A DNA stretch of 64,000 nucleotides, from contig NZ_CP007806.1 of the NCBI RefSeq assembly GCF_000219535.2, forward strand, positions 2,576,501 to 2,640,500, given 5' to 3'. The notes below the pieces were generated by a model. It ran no database searches. It saw only the letters and a program-made list of their open reading frames with translations, and had not been told where the DNA came from. Made by a program: the position numbers and the translations under genes. Source of the stretch: Brevibacillus laterosporus LMG 15441. GTDB taxonomy: Bacteria > Bacillota > Bacilli > Brevibacillales > Brevibacillaceae. Positions 27,882 through 37,063 of this stretch are shown here, piece after piece (positions within the stretch are counted from its first letter, which is position 1; every line of letters begins with the position of its first letter).

Positions 27882-28904
27882 CTATGACTTCGATTTCATT
27901 AACAAATAAATAAAATAAGGAGCCCCTAAAGCAGATACTACAATTCCGACTGGTAATTCCGATGGAGCTAAGATATTGCGTCCAATCGTATCGGCAGAGA
28001 GTAAAAGAAGTGCTCCAAGCAGTGCAGCCGTAGGAATTAAAATTTGATGCTTCGGTCCTACCATTTTTTTAGCTAGATGAGGAGCAACCAAACCAAGGAA
28101 CGATATTCCTCCTCCAACCGCCACGCAAGCACCTGCTAACGCAACAGCCGTTGCTAGTAACAATCTTCGTTCCCTCTCTACATTCGTCCCTAAACTCACA
28201 GCAATATCATCGCCTAGATGCAACACGTTTAAATAGCGTGCTTTATACATGGTATAAGGAATAAGAAAAACAATCCACGGAAGTGTAGCCAGTACATATG
28301 TCCAATTCGTACTCCAAATGCTCCCGGACAACCAGATCATAGCCTTCATAAAATCTGTATCGTTCATTTTAAGCTGGAACACAATTAGGAATGCACCCAA
28401 TATCGCGTTCAAAGCAATCCCGACCAAAATCAGCCGTGTCGGAGTCACACCATTTTTCCATGCTAACAGATAAATGATAAAGGCAGATAGCGAAGCTCCT
28501 AGTAATGCTATTACTGGCAAAATAAAAATAGACATGGTGCCAATGGCTGTCATCGAGCCACTAAATAGATAAATATAGATGACGACAAACAAGCCTGCTC
28601 CAGAATTAATTCCGATAATTCCCGGTTCAGCCAATTCATTTTGCGAGACACTTTGCAAAATAGCTCCAGAAATAGCAAGACCAGCTCCAATTAATAAAGC
28701 AATAACCATCCGTGGTAGCCGAAACTCAAATAATATCAACTGATGATCCGCTGTTCCAAATCCAAACAAGGTTACTATGACATCCACGAGTGCAATGCGA
28801 ATAACTCCTAAATGTAGACTGACAAAAAATACTACGATGATCAGCGATGTAATCAATCCAAGAACTACCCAGGGGCTTTTTCTTCCTTTTTGCAATACTT
28901 GCAT
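27882..28904 (-). CDS. FecCD-family siderophore ABC permease
   Basis: 340 residues with about 9-10 transmembrane helices, the FecCD/BtuC fold. Typical segments: RLPRMVIALLIGAGLAISGAILQ (~60-82), ELAEPGIIGINSGAG (~92) and GAGISFLGL-type GGGISFLGLVAPHLAK (~265), the loop that contacts the ATPase. It would pair with the neighbouring permease to carry a ferric siderophore. Its start overlaps the upstream permease stop by one base (TAATG). No binding protein or ATPase is adjacent, so those must be encoded elsewhere. A Fur-box-like site precedes the pair. Confidence 0.93.
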   Translation of the reverse strand: MQVLQKGRKSPWVVLGLITSLIIVVFFVSLHLGVIRIALVDVIVTLFGFGTADHQLILFEFRLPRMVIALLIGAGLAISGAILQSVSQNELAEPGIIGINSGAGLFVVIYIYLFSGSMTAIGTMSIFILPVIALLGASLSAFIIYLLAWKNGVTPTRLILVGIALNAILGAFLIVFQLKMNDTDFMKAMIWLSGSIWSTNWTYVLATLPWIVFLIPYTMYKARYLNVLHLGDDIAVSLGTNVERERRLLLATAVALAGACVAVGGGISFLGLVAPHLAKKMVGPKHQILIPTAALLGALLLLSADTIGRNILAPSELPVGIVVSALGAPYFIYLLMKSKS

Positions 28905-29959
28905 TATAAGCCCCTCCCTTCACGTCTAGCCAAATATAGAAAGAACGGTGCTCCTAGAATGGCAGTCACAGCCCCCACTGGCGTTTCAAAAGGGGCATTT
29001 ACTAAACGAGCACCAATATCAGATACAATGAGCAACAGTGCTCCTAGTAAAGCGGAGCAAGGAATAATCCAGCGATAATCTACTCCTACTAATGAACGTG
29101 TTATATGTGGAATTACCAGCCCCATAAATCCAATAAAACCAGCTACCGCTACAGATGCTCCTGTCAGTAGCAACACAACCAAGGTACAAATCACTTTAAT
29201 GATAAAATTGCGTTGTCCTAAGCCTTTCGAAACATCTTCACCTAGACTAAGAATCGTAATAGAACGCGCTAATAGCAAAGCAATCGGAAGCCCGATAGCC
29301 CCCACAAGACATAACAATTCGACACTGATCCAGGGCGTATTTGCCACCCCTCCTGCAAACCAGAAGCTTATATCCTTAGCTACATGAAAATGAATCGCGA
29401 TGGCAGAAGATAGCGAAGTAAGTAATGCGCCTACCGCTGCACCAGCCAGTGCTAATTTTACGGGAGTTAGCCCCCCTTTAGACAATGATCCAACAGCGAA
29501 TACGAGACCAGCACCTAATCCTGCTCCCATAAAAGAAAAGGCCATCATGCTCATGTTTGACAGACCTGGAAAAAAGGCAAAGGCCAGCGCAATCGCAAAC
29601 CCCGCTCCATTCGTTATGCCCATAATGGACGGGTCCCCTAGGGGATTTCGGGTCATGCCTTGCATAATAGCTCCCGATACAGCCAAAAAAGCCCCCACTA
29701 AACCTGCCGCTATTGACCGAGGCAAGCGTAATTCTTGAATAATCTGATGGGAGGTTAGGTCAGGATTAAAAGAAACAATGCTTGACCACACCGTCAAAAA
29801 ATCAATATCTGCTGCTCCCAAAGAGATAGAAGCCACCATTACAAAAACAAGTGCTATGAACAAACCAATAATCATGATAAGAGCAATTGCGGGTCTAGAT
29901 TTGTGCTTTAGCTGTTTCATTGCCCCGTCCTGCTCATTGTGTGATTCGTGGGATACCAT
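28904..29959 (-). CDS. FecCD-family siderophore ABC permease (first of pair)
   Basis: 351 residues. After a ~25-residue hydrophilic head there are about 9-10 transmembrane helices. Family segments: RLPRSIAAGLVGAFLAVSGAIMQG (~64-87), NPLGDPSIMGITNGAGFAI (~90) and VAGFIGFMGLVIPHITR (~275). It is the partner subunit of the downstream permease in a FecCD heterodimer for iron-siderophore uptake. AAAGGA lies 11 bases upstream of the ATG. The site TGATTATCATTCTCA about 175 bp upstream suggests repression by Fur when iron is plentiful. Which siderophore is imported cannot be told. Confidence 0.93.
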   Translation of the reverse strand: MVSHESHNEQDGAMKQLKHKSRPAIALIMIIGLFIALVFVMVASISLGAADIDFLTVWSSIVSFNPDLTSHQIIQELRLPRSIAAGLVGAFLAVSGAIMQGMTRNPLGDPSIMGITNGAGFAIALAFAFFPGLSNMSMMAFSFMGAGLGAGLVFAVGSLSKGGLTPVKLALAGAAVGALLTSLSSAIAIHFHVAKDISFWFAGGVANTPWISVELLCLVGAIGLPIALLLARSITILSLGEDVSKGLGQRNFIIKVICTLVVLLLTGASVAVAGFIGFMGLVIPHITRSLVGVDYRWIIPCSALLGALLLIVSDIGARLVNAPFETPVGAVTAILGAPFFLYLARREGRGL

Positions 29960-30133
29960 TACTCTATCATTCCTTTGTAAAATTCATCCTGTTATCTATT
30001 GATTGCTATGAATAATCTGTCTGAAAAAAGATGCATCTGCCCCCTTGTCGTATGTATCATGGATTCCTTATAAACAGAAACAAGCCTCTTTTTCAGTCCA
30101 GTATCCTTGAAAAAGCGCCTCTTGTTACATCAA

Positions 30134-30148
30134 TGATTATCATTCTCA
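30134..30148. promoter_or_regulatory. Fur-box-like operator
   Basis: On the minus strand TGAGAATGATAATCA matches the Bacillus Fur 7-1-7 consensus TGATAATNATTATCA at 12 of the 14 defined positions. Located upstream of the FecCD permease pair. Binding is inferred. Confidence 0.7.
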
Positions 30149-30282
30149 AATGATAGTATCATACCTTCTACTACTTTTACATAGAAAAAATGAGGTCTAA
30201 TCGAAGACCACAAGCGATTCAGTAATTCCCGTTCAAGCCGAAAAACCACCTTAGAACCAACAACTATAGATTCTTTCTACTA

Positions 30283-30335
30283 AAAAAAGCATCCCATTTT
30301 ATCCATTTTATTCGGATATTGTGGAATGCTTTTTT
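30283..30335. terminator. Terminator downstream of the ABC exporter gene
   Basis: AGCAT-CCA pairs with TGG-ATGCT around an AT-rich loop, with an A-run on the left and a T-run on the right. It would stop minus-strand transcripts from the exporter and could work in both directions. Confidence 0.75.
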
Positions 30336-30356
30336 CGTGACACGTAAAAATGACTT

Positions 30357-32123
30357 TTATTGTACTAATGTAGAAAATTGAGCTTCATGCAATCTACTAT
30401 AAACTCCTTTTGCCGCAAGTAACTCCTGATGATTTCCTTGCTCTGTAATTCCGTCTTTTGTCACAACCACGATACGATCAGCATTTTTAATCGTTGCTAA
30501 ACGGTGTGCAATGACAAGTGTCGTTCTTCCTTCAGACAGTTTTTCCAGTGATTTCTGGATCGCTAGCTCTGTCTCTGTATCCAAGGCAGATGTTGCTTCA
30601 TCCAAAATAAGGATAGGCGGGTTCTTTAAGAACATACGCGCAATGGCTAAACGTTGCTTCTGCCCACCTGACAGCATGACACCTCTCTCACCAATAATCG
30701 TTTCCAATCCATCCTTTTGAGAGAGAATGAATTCTTCCAATTTAGCATGACGCGCAGCATCCCATATTTCCTCATCGCTAGCTTGTAAGTTTCCATATTT
30801 AATATTCTCTCGAAGTGTTCCTGAGAACAAGAAAACATCCTGCTGAACAATCCCAATCTGTTTACGTAAGGATTCCAGCTTCAAATCTCGAATATCCATT
30901 CCATCAATGGTAATTTTGCCTGAGGTAACATCATAAAAACGTGGCAATAAACTGCACAGCGTTGTTTTTCCAGCACCGGACGGCCCGACAAAGGCTACAG
31001 TTTCACCTGCACGAATGGTTAAATTGATACTGTTTAGGATATTTTCTTTATTTTGATAGCCAAAGGTAACATCGTGATATTCTATGTTTCCTTTTAAATG
31101 ATCTACAGCGATCGCGTTAGTAGAGTCAGCTATATCTGGAGCAGTATCTAAAAGCTCCACATAGCGCTTAAAGCCAGCAATCCCTTTTGGATAAAGTTCA
31201 ATAACTGCGTTAATTTTTTCAATAGGTTTAAACAATATATTTGTGAGCAATACAAAACCTACAAATTCACCTGCTGTCAAATGCCCCTTAATGACAAACC
31301 AAGTTCCACAAATCAAGACAAATAGTGTCACTAGCCGCATAAGCAGGTAGCTGATAGACATATTCATAGCCATGATCTTGTAAGAGAGCAGCTTGGTCAA
31401 ACGAAAACGACCATTATTAATAGCAAATTGAGCTTTCTCATACTCCTCATTACCAAATGCTTGTACCACACGAATGCCACCAATGTTATTCTCTACTCTC
31501 GCATTAAAATCTGCAATATCGGAAAACATTCTTCGAAAAGCAACCGTCATTTTCTTGTTAAAGAAAACGGTTAGCCAAATCAAAAAAGGAATAACGAGGA
31601 ATGTGAGCAAGGCTAATTGCCAATTAATATACAACATGACACCAAATGCACCGCAGAGGGTCATGATAGCAATGAACAAATCCTCTGGCCCATGGTGAGC
31701 TATCTCTCCAATTTCCATCAAATCATTTGACATACGAGACATTAAATGTCCTGTCTTGTTATTGTCAAAAAATCGGAATGACAGCTTCTGGATATGGTCA
31801 AACAGCTTTTTCCGCATATCCGTTTCGATATTAATACCAAGCATATGTCCCCAATATGTGACAACAAAATTAAGGGCTGTGTTTAAAACATAAATTCCCA
31901 ACAAAGCAAAACAAGCCCCAATAATCAGCGACCAATTTTGCCCAGGAAGCAGTTTATCGACAAATTGATTAACTGCCAAAGGAAATACTAATTCTAGTAA
32001 GCCTGCAATAATGGCACATGAAAAATCCAAAATAAATAACCCTTTATAAGGGCGATAATAAGAAAAAAACCGGCGTAACACGAATCTATCACTCTTTTCT
32101 CTCTTGTCTACTAATGAAAACAT
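30357..32123 (-). CDS. ABC exporter half-transporter (MsbA/BmrA type)
   Basis: 588 residues, one type I exporter membrane domain (~20-310, six helices) fused to an ATPase. Walker A is GPSGAGKTT (~377-385), Q-loop IGIVQQDVF, signature LSGGQKQRLAIARM (~485), Walker B ILILDEATSALD (~507) and H-loop IAHRL. It works as a homodimer or with a partner half not seen here, exporting a hydrophobic compound, lipid or peptide. Ribosome-site support at the annotated ATG (32123) is poor; a GTG at about 32080 is an alternative. It stands alone between terminators, so its link to the flanking natural-product genes is only positional. Confidence 0.92.
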   Translation of the reverse strand: MFSLVDKREKSDRFVLRRFFSYYRPYKGLFILDFSCAIIAGLLELVFPLAVNQFVDKLLPGQNWSLIIGACFALLGIYVLNTALNFVVTYWGHMLGINIETDMRKKLFDHIQKLSFRFFDNNKTGHLMSRMSNDLMEIGEIAHHGPEDLFIAIMTLCGAFGVMLYINWQLALLTFLVIPFLIWLTVFFNKKMTVAFRRMFSDIADFNARVENNIGGIRVVQAFGNEEYEKAQFAINNGRFRLTKLLSYKIMAMNMSISYLLMRLVTLFVLICGTWFVIKGHLTAGEFVGFVLLTNILFKPIEKINAVIELYPKGIAGFKRYVELLDTAPDIADSTNAIAVDHLKGNIEYHDVTFGYQNKENILNSINLTIRAGETVAFVGPSGAGKTTLCSLLPRFYDVTSGKITIDGMDIRDLKLESLRKQIGIVQQDVFLFSGTLRENIKYGNLQASDEEIWDAARHAKLEEFILSQKDGLETIIGERGVMLSGGQKQRLAIARMFLKNPPILILDEATSALDTETELAIQKSLEKLSEGRTTLVIAHRLATIKNADRIVVVTKDGITEQGNHQELLAAKGVYSRLHEAQFSTLVQ

Positions 32124-32787
32124 TACTGCTAAGTATAAACGATCAAAAACTGAAAGTGAATATCTTTCTCAATTAGAAGTGTAGGTAAAAATTTTTTGCT
32201 CTTTTTTGTAAACTTGATACCTTTATTACTCTACTCACACGTTGACGTTACTCTCCAACAAAATGTTAGAAGGAAATGGTTGTATTTTCCACAATTCCAG
32301 CTTAAATTGTATCCTAGGGATCAAAAAATAACTAGAATGGAGCTAAATCTACGCCCTGACGGTTTTATTGCTTGGAACACTTCTGATGAATCTTCACTCA
32401 TACCAAATATTGAAAAGACTCTGACTGCCATCATGCTGCCCTAGTTTCTGAGTCTGTAACTACCCATTTTCTTCTATTGTTCCTTGTGTAAGAAAACAAC
32501 TATTTATCCCTTCTTATAGCACATGAATCTTCGTTATAGAACCTTGTATAAAATAGAATGGCAGCATTTCAGTGCTTAGGGTATCACCCCATTTAGAAAT
32601 GCTGCCAATCAACCAACCCGGTTGTTTTTGATCTTTATATTCTCTGTCCTTTACTTATTTTCAGTATTGTATTGTGATGATTCGTATTGGGGAAACACAG
32701 GATCTGTGAAGGTATGTTTTGAATCTCGTACTCTTTTTGCTGGTACTTCCATTTCTCCCCTTCGACTGCCTTCCACTCTAGTAAATC
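32124..32787. other. Gene-free stretch between metE and the ABC exporter
   Basis: About 660 bp. A plus-strand frame (32196-32444) codes for an unrecognised 82-residue peptide without a ribosome site and is not called. The main structures are the strong hairpin at 32559-32607 and a weaker stem with a T-run near 32612-32628. The exporter promoter should lie near its left end. Confidence 0.45.
32559..32607. terminator. Long perfect hairpin downstream of metE
   Basis: TGGCAGCATTTC (32559-32570) pairs perfectly with GAAATGCTGCCA (32596-32607) across a 25-base loop. The T-run on the minus side is broken (ATTCTATTTTAT). It is probably the metE terminator. Confidence 0.6.
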
Positions 32788-35082
32788 CTAGGGAATAGCT
32801 GTTATGGTGTTACGAACTAATCGAGTAGCAGTCACCATATTTTCTAAGGAAGCGATCGTTTCCTTACGCCCCCTTGTTTTTAACCCGCAATCGGGATTAA
32901 TCCAAAATTGTCTGGGTTCAAGGACATGTAGAGCATTCTCTATCATTTTTACCATTTCTTCTACAGCTGGAACGCGGGGACTATGAATATCATAGACACC
33001 TAGACCGATTCCTTTCAGATAGGAATGATTATGGAAAGCATGGATTAGCTCACCATGGCTGCGCGATGTCTCTATTGAAATAACATCTGCATCCAGTTCG
33101 CTAATAGAATCGATAAAATCATGAAACTCGCAGTAGCACATATGGGTATGAATTTGGGTCGTGTCTTTTACAGTAGAAGTCGTTAAGCGGAAGGCTTTTA
33201 CAGCCCATTCTAAATATGCTTCCCATTCCGTTTTCTTTAACGGTAACCCTTCACGTAGTGCTGGTTCATCAACCTGAATCATCGTGATCCCACTAGCTTC
33301 TAGCGCCTCTACTTCTTTTTGTAAGGCAAGTGCAATTTGATAGGTTACCTGCTGTCTGGAAATATCGTCACGCACAAAGGACCAATTTAAAATCGTAACA
33401 GGTCCTGTAATCATTCCCTTGACCGGTTTCGTTGTAAGAGATTGTGCATAGATACTCTCCTTGACTGTCATCGGCTCAATAAACTCTACATCTCCATAAA
33501 TAACTGGTGGTTTTACACAACGTGAGCCATAGGATTGCACCCATCCGTTTTTAGTAAAAGCGAATCCACCTAGTTTTTCGCCAAAAAATTCCACCATATC
33601 TGTCCGTTCAAATTCCCCATGAACCAACACATCAAGCCCAACCTTCTCTTGTATGTCAATCCATTCCCGGATTTCTGCTTGCAAAAATTGCTCATATTGC
33701 TCTACCGACCATTCCCCCTTCCGCCATTTATTTCTCGCCTGACGAACTTCTGTTGTTTGTGGAAAACTACCAATCGTTGTAGTAGGGAGAATTGGTAACT
33801 GTAATTGGTGCTGTTGTTGTTTTCGACGTTGTTCATAAACAGATGCACGGCCGATCTGATCTAGTTGCAAGCTGGCAACAGCCTCATGTATATGTGGGCG
33901 ATTGCGAGCTACAGAGTTGGCTACCCGTTCTAAAATGGTTTGATTCTCAGCAAAAATCTCTTTAACGCTTTCCTCTCCGTTCTGCAACCAATCTGTAATA
34001 TGCTTGATTTCAATTAGTTTTTCATCTGCAAACGCCAATGAATCTTTAACTAGTGGATCAAGCTGTATCTCTTGATTTAGACTGATTGGAACATGAAGTA
34101 GACTACTAGATGGCTGAATCCAAATACGGGATGCATCGACATGCTCTTTGATTGTAGCGAGAAGATTTGTCTTTTGAGTCAGATTTGCCCGCCAAATGTT
34201 TCTACCATCAATGATGCCCGCCCCAAGTACTTTATCCTGTGGGAAACCATTTGTTGTAATCTGCTCAAGGCTGCGTCCTCCATCATGGATAAAATCTAAT
34301 CCAATTCCTGCTACAGATAGCTTACTCACTTCATTGTAAAATGTAACGGAACCAAAATAGGTTTGTAGCATGATTTGTAGTTGTGGAACAGCCTCATGAA
34401 GCTGTTCATAGATGTAGGAGATCGTCTTCATTTCGTCTTCGGATAAAGATGTTACTAGAATGGGCTCATCTATCTGAACCCATTCCACGCCTTCCTGCGC
34501 TAATTCTGTTAGAACCTGCACATAAAGAGGGACAAGCTGTAGGATAATCGCCGGTATCTGGAGCCGATCGAACCCTTTGGATAGCTTAATAAAGGTATAC
34601 GGTCCTATTATGACAGGTTTTCCTTTAATCCCTAGCTCCTCTTTCGCCTCTTTATAAGCAAGAAGCGGTTTATTTTCGGTCAGGACGGGTTTGATGTCCT
34701 GAAACTCCGGCACGATGTAGTGATAATTGGTATTAAACCATTTGGTCATTTCGCAAGCAACTGCATGCTGATTTCCTCGTGCCATTGCAAAATAGATGGA
34801 CAAAGGTACTAGCCCACCAGAATATTCATAGCGTTTTGGAACATATCCAAACATCACAGCCATATCCAACATGTGATCATACATAGTGAAATCATTAACC
34901 GGGATCAGATCAATCCCTATTTCCTTTTGTTTTTGCAGGTGCTGGAGTCTGCTTTGTTGCATTTGGGCAAGAAATTCCTTCTCTTCAATTGTCCCGGCCC
35001 AAAATGCTTCTAATCCCTTTTTCCATTCGCGATTTTCCCCAATGCGTGGATATCCTAAACTGCTACTTATTCCTTTATTCAT
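32788..35082 (-). CDS. metE: Cobalamin-independent methionine synthase
   Basis: 764 residues, the usual MetE length. It transfers a methyl group from methyltetrahydrofolate-polyglutamate to homocysteine. The N-terminal half opens with SSLGYPRIGENREWKKGLEAFW. The catalytic half starts at PTTTIGSFPQTTEVRQ (~440) and holds VHGEFERTDMVEFFGE, IQVDEPALREG, the zinc ligands in HTHMCY and the NPDCGLKTR motif (~730). The ATG at 35082 is chosen for AGGAGG 10 bases upstream; an upstream extension lacks support. A cobalamin riboswitch and an intrinsic terminator precede it, so the gene should be off when B12 is available. That implies a B12-dependent MetH elsewhere in the genome. Confidence 0.97.
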   Translation of the reverse strand: MNKGISSSLGYPRIGENREWKKGLEAFWAGTIEEKEFLAQMQQSRLQHLQKQKEIGIDLIPVNDFTMYDHMLDMAVMFGYVPKRYEYSGGLVPLSIYFAMARGNQHAVACEMTKWFNTNYHYIVPEFQDIKPVLTENKPLLAYKEAKEELGIKGKPVIIGPYTFIKLSKGFDRLQIPAIILQLVPLYVQVLTELAQEGVEWVQIDEPILVTSLSEDEMKTISYIYEQLHEAVPQLQIMLQTYFGSVTFYNEVSKLSVAGIGLDFIHDGGRSLEQITTNGFPQDKVLGAGIIDGRNIWRANLTQKTNLLATIKEHVDASRIWIQPSSSLLHVPISLNQEIQLDPLVKDSLAFADEKLIEIKHITDWLQNGEESVKEIFAENQTILERVANSVARNRPHIHEAVASLQLDQIGRASVYEQRRKQQQHQLQLPILPTTTIGSFPQTTEVRQARNKWRKGEWSVEQYEQFLQAEIREWIDIQEKVGLDVLVHGEFERTDMVEFFGEKLGGFAFTKNGWVQSYGSRCVKPPVIYGDVEFIEPMTVKESIYAQSLTTKPVKGMITGPVTILNWSFVRDDISRQQVTYQIALALQKEVEALEASGITMIQVDEPALREGLPLKKTEWEAYLEWAVKAFRLTTSTVKDTTQIHTHMCYCEFHDFIDSISELDADVISIETSRSHGELIHAFHNHSYLKGIGLGVYDIHSPRVPAVEEMVKMIENALHVLEPRQFWINPDCGLKTRGRKETIASLENMVTATRLVRNTITAIP

Positions 35083-35136
35083 GCTTGTTCGCCCTCCTAA
35101 ACAGGTTATATTTTCGGTAAAAAACACAACTCAAAC

Positions 35137-35177
35137 AAAAAAGCATCTCTCCCCGTTCAAAAGATGGTTAGAGATGC
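35137..35177 (-). terminator. Riboswitch-controlled terminator in the metE leader
   Basis: On the minus strand GCATCTCT pairs with AGAGATGC and runs into TTTTTT. It lies between the cobalamin aptamer and the metE start, as expected for an expression platform by transcription termination. Confidence 0.85.
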
Positions 35178-35258
35178 CCGAACAAGCAGTGAATATACTT
35201 GTACAACTGCCACAGCTATCTAACACCTCCCTATCTCCCGTAGGTCACACAGTGTTGT

Positions 35259-35434
35259 TGAAATAGGCAGGTCTCCTGACTTAAGAATCCACATCAGCAC
35301 ATACCTTCCCAATCCTTCGTTGATCAGTGGTTTTTTTGTACTGACTCCTCTTTTACAGTGGCGGGACCGTGACGGATTTACACCGTGCTTCCCTTTTCAT
35401 CCTTGACACTCATTGTTCAAAGAACCTATTTCCA
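35259..35434 (-). ncRNA. Cobalamin (adenosylcobalamin-type) riboswitch
   Basis: The minus strand carries the class hallmarks in order: GGGAAGCACGGTG, AAATCCGTCACGGTCCCGCC, the invariant GCCACTGT (near 35354-35361) and, at the 3' end, the B12 box GTCAGGAGACCTGCC (35266-35280). It precedes metE, so bound cobalamin should favour the following terminator and shut down the B12-independent enzyme. Similar leaders on metE are known in other Bacillales. Confidence 0.95.
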
Positions 35435-35741
35435 CATATTTAATTCATCCATATCACCAAGATAATACCTAACCTTTATTCTAGGTATGCTTGCTATCAT
35501 AATATAACTTCACATAAAATTCCATATTTTTATTTAATTCAGTTTCCTATTGTCGCAGGAAGACTTCTGCCACTTCCATGGCAAACTGAATTTTGCCCGC
35601 CCTTTGTACCACTGCTCGCCCTTTTTGTCAAATTGCACGGAAAAAGGGGAATTCCTTCTCTTTTTACCTATGTTTTCTGTTCTACTCTCCTTGTCCAATT
35701 GATAAGCATATAAGGACATCTACAGGAAAGGAGGCAATCAT

Positions 35742-35957
35742 ATGAGTCGAAATCGAAAAGCATACTTTCCTTTCATCGGTCCATGTGATCCTTGTCCGCC
35801 ACAACGGGTTGTAACTTATGAGACACCACCACAGCTCTACTTAGGATTTCAACCCCCGAATTTACCGCAATTTGATCCATGCAAAGCTCTTTGCTTAGGA
35901 ACCCTCTGGCCTGCTCTGTATGCGCCTTATGAAAATCCGTACAAGGGAGGCAAATAA
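35742..35957 (+). CDS. cotJA: Spore coat protein CotJA
   Basis: 71 residues, rich in Pro and Cys, with FPFIGPCDPCPP, ETPPQLYLGFQPPNLPQFDP and LGTLWPALYAPYENP, all typical of CotJA. It is a component of the inner spore coat that depends on CotE assembly in B. subtilis. AAAGGAGG lies 7 bases before the ATG. First gene of cotJABC; in B. subtilis the operon is mother-cell specific (sigma E). I see only a weak sigma-E-like site upstream. Confidence 0.95.
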   Translation: MSRNRKAYFPFIGPCDPCPPQRVVTYETPPQLYLGFQPPNLPQFDPCKALCLGTLWPALYAPYENPYKGGK

Positions 35958-35959
35958 AA

Positions 35960-36241
35960 GTGAGCGATCATGATACTTTTAAGGATGAACGCCAGCAACA
36001 ATTTTATGAGCTGCTTCACCAAATTCAGACGATCGACTTTGTGTTAGTGGAGCTAAACCTGTATCTTGATACACATCCTACTGATATGACTGCTATTAGG
36101 CAATTCAACGATATGGCTCAGCAAAGTATGACACTAAAGCGCGAATATGAATCTTTATTCGGACCTCTGATGAATTTTGGCAATAGCTTTTCACAGTACC
36201 CTTGGTCGTGGAACGAAGTACCTTGGCCTTGGCAGGTCTAG
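35960..36241 (+). CDS. cotJB: Spore coat protein CotJB
   Basis: 93 residues. The helical core FYELLHQIQTIDFVLVELNLYLDTHPTD and the later ALRQFN-like AIRQFNDMAQQSMTLKREYESLFGPL match CotJB, and the C-terminus is Trp-rich (YPWSWNEVPWPWQV). Starts at GTG 35960, behind GGGAGG, two bases after the cotJA stop. It works with CotJA and CotJC in the spore coat; the molecular role is not known. Confidence 0.95.
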   Translation: MSDHDTFKDERQQQFYELLHQIQTIDFVLVELNLYLDTHPTDMTAIRQFNDMAQQSMTLKREYESLFGPLMNFGNSFSQYPWSWNEVPWPWQV

Positions 36242-36257
36242 AAAGGGGGAATTTTGA

Positions 36258-36827
36258 ATGTGGATTTATGAGAAAAAGTTACAGTATCCTGTTCGCGTAA
36301 GCAAATGCGACCCGAAAATGGCAAAGTACTTGATGGAACAATACGGTGGAGCTGATGGAGAGTTAGCGGCCGCTCTACGTTATATGAATCAGCGCTATAC
36401 GGTTCCTGATAAGGTCATTGGTCTTTTAAACGATATTTCCACAGAAGAATTTGCCCATCTCGAAATGATTGCAACAATGGTATATAAGCTAACGAAGGAC
36501 GCTACTCCTGAACAGCTAGAGGAAGCTGGTCTTGGCGCACATTACGCAAGCCATGATAAGGCTTTGTTTTTTCATGATGCGGCCGGTGTTCCTTTCACAG
36601 CTACATATTTTCAAGCAAAGGGTGATCCTATTGCAGACTTGTATGAGGATATTGCTGCGGAAGAAAAGGCACGGGCTACTTATCAATGGTTGATTAATAT
36701 GACTGATGATGTCGATTTAATCGATAGCCTTTCTTTCCTTCGTGAACGTGAAATTGTACATTCTCAACGGTTCCGTGAAGCAGTGGAAATTCTAAAAGCA
36801 GATCGGGAACAGAAGAAGATTTTCTAA
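36258..36827 (+). CDS. cotJC: CotJC, manganese-catalase-like spore coat protein
   Basis: 189 residues, ferritin-like four-helix fold of the manganese catalases. Candidate dimetal ligands: Glu in GADGELAAALRYM (~38), Glu-x-x-His in STEEFAHLEMI (~68), IAAEEKARATYQ (~140) and the final EIVHSQRF (~175). In spores it belongs to the inner coat and may protect against peroxide. AAGGGGG precedes the ATG. Last gene of cotJABC; a strong terminator follows. Confidence 0.95.
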   Translation: MWIYEKKLQYPVRVSKCDPKMAKYLMEQYGGADGELAAALRYMNQRYTVPDKVIGLLNDISTEEFAHLEMIATMVYKLTKDATPEQLEEAGLGAHYASHDKALFFHDAAGVPFTATYFQAKGDPIADLYEDIAAEEKARATYQWLINMTDDVDLIDSLSFLREREIVHSQRFREAVEILKADREQKKIF

Positions 36828-36870
36828 CTACGTAACGAATTAGACACTACAAGTGAATATGAAAGGCTAA

Positions 36871-36911
36871 TTGACCAAATTTCTAGTAAGAGATTTGGTC
36901 AAATGTTTTTT
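36871..36911 (+). terminator. Terminator of cotJABC
   Basis: TTGACCAAAT (36871-36880) pairs perfectly with ATTTGGTCAA (36893-36902) and is followed by a T-run (36905-36911). Confidence 0.9.
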
Positions 36912-36999
36912 GTACGCGCTATTTTCCTCAACGCTCATGTCCAGCCTTATGTCAAAAAGCTTTTCAAATGGGATTTGCAGAAATATGATTAATTCATAC

Positions 37000-37028
37000 T
37001 TTACAGATCGGAATTATAAGAATATAAT
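37000..37028 (+). promoter_or_regulatory. Sigma-A promoter of the peptide ABC importer operon
   Basis: TTTACA (37000-37005), a 17-bp spacer, then consensus TATAAT (37023-37028). The predicted start near 37035 leaves a short leader with AAGGAGG before the ATG at 37064. Confidence 0.8.
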
Positions 37029-37063
37029 GAGTCTACATTTTCCCATTTATAAGGAGGAGCATC

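Noticed and set aside
32196-32444. 82-residue plus-strand frame between metE and the exporter
   Set aside because: No ribosome site, partly a hydrophobic start by chance, no resemblance to a known protein.
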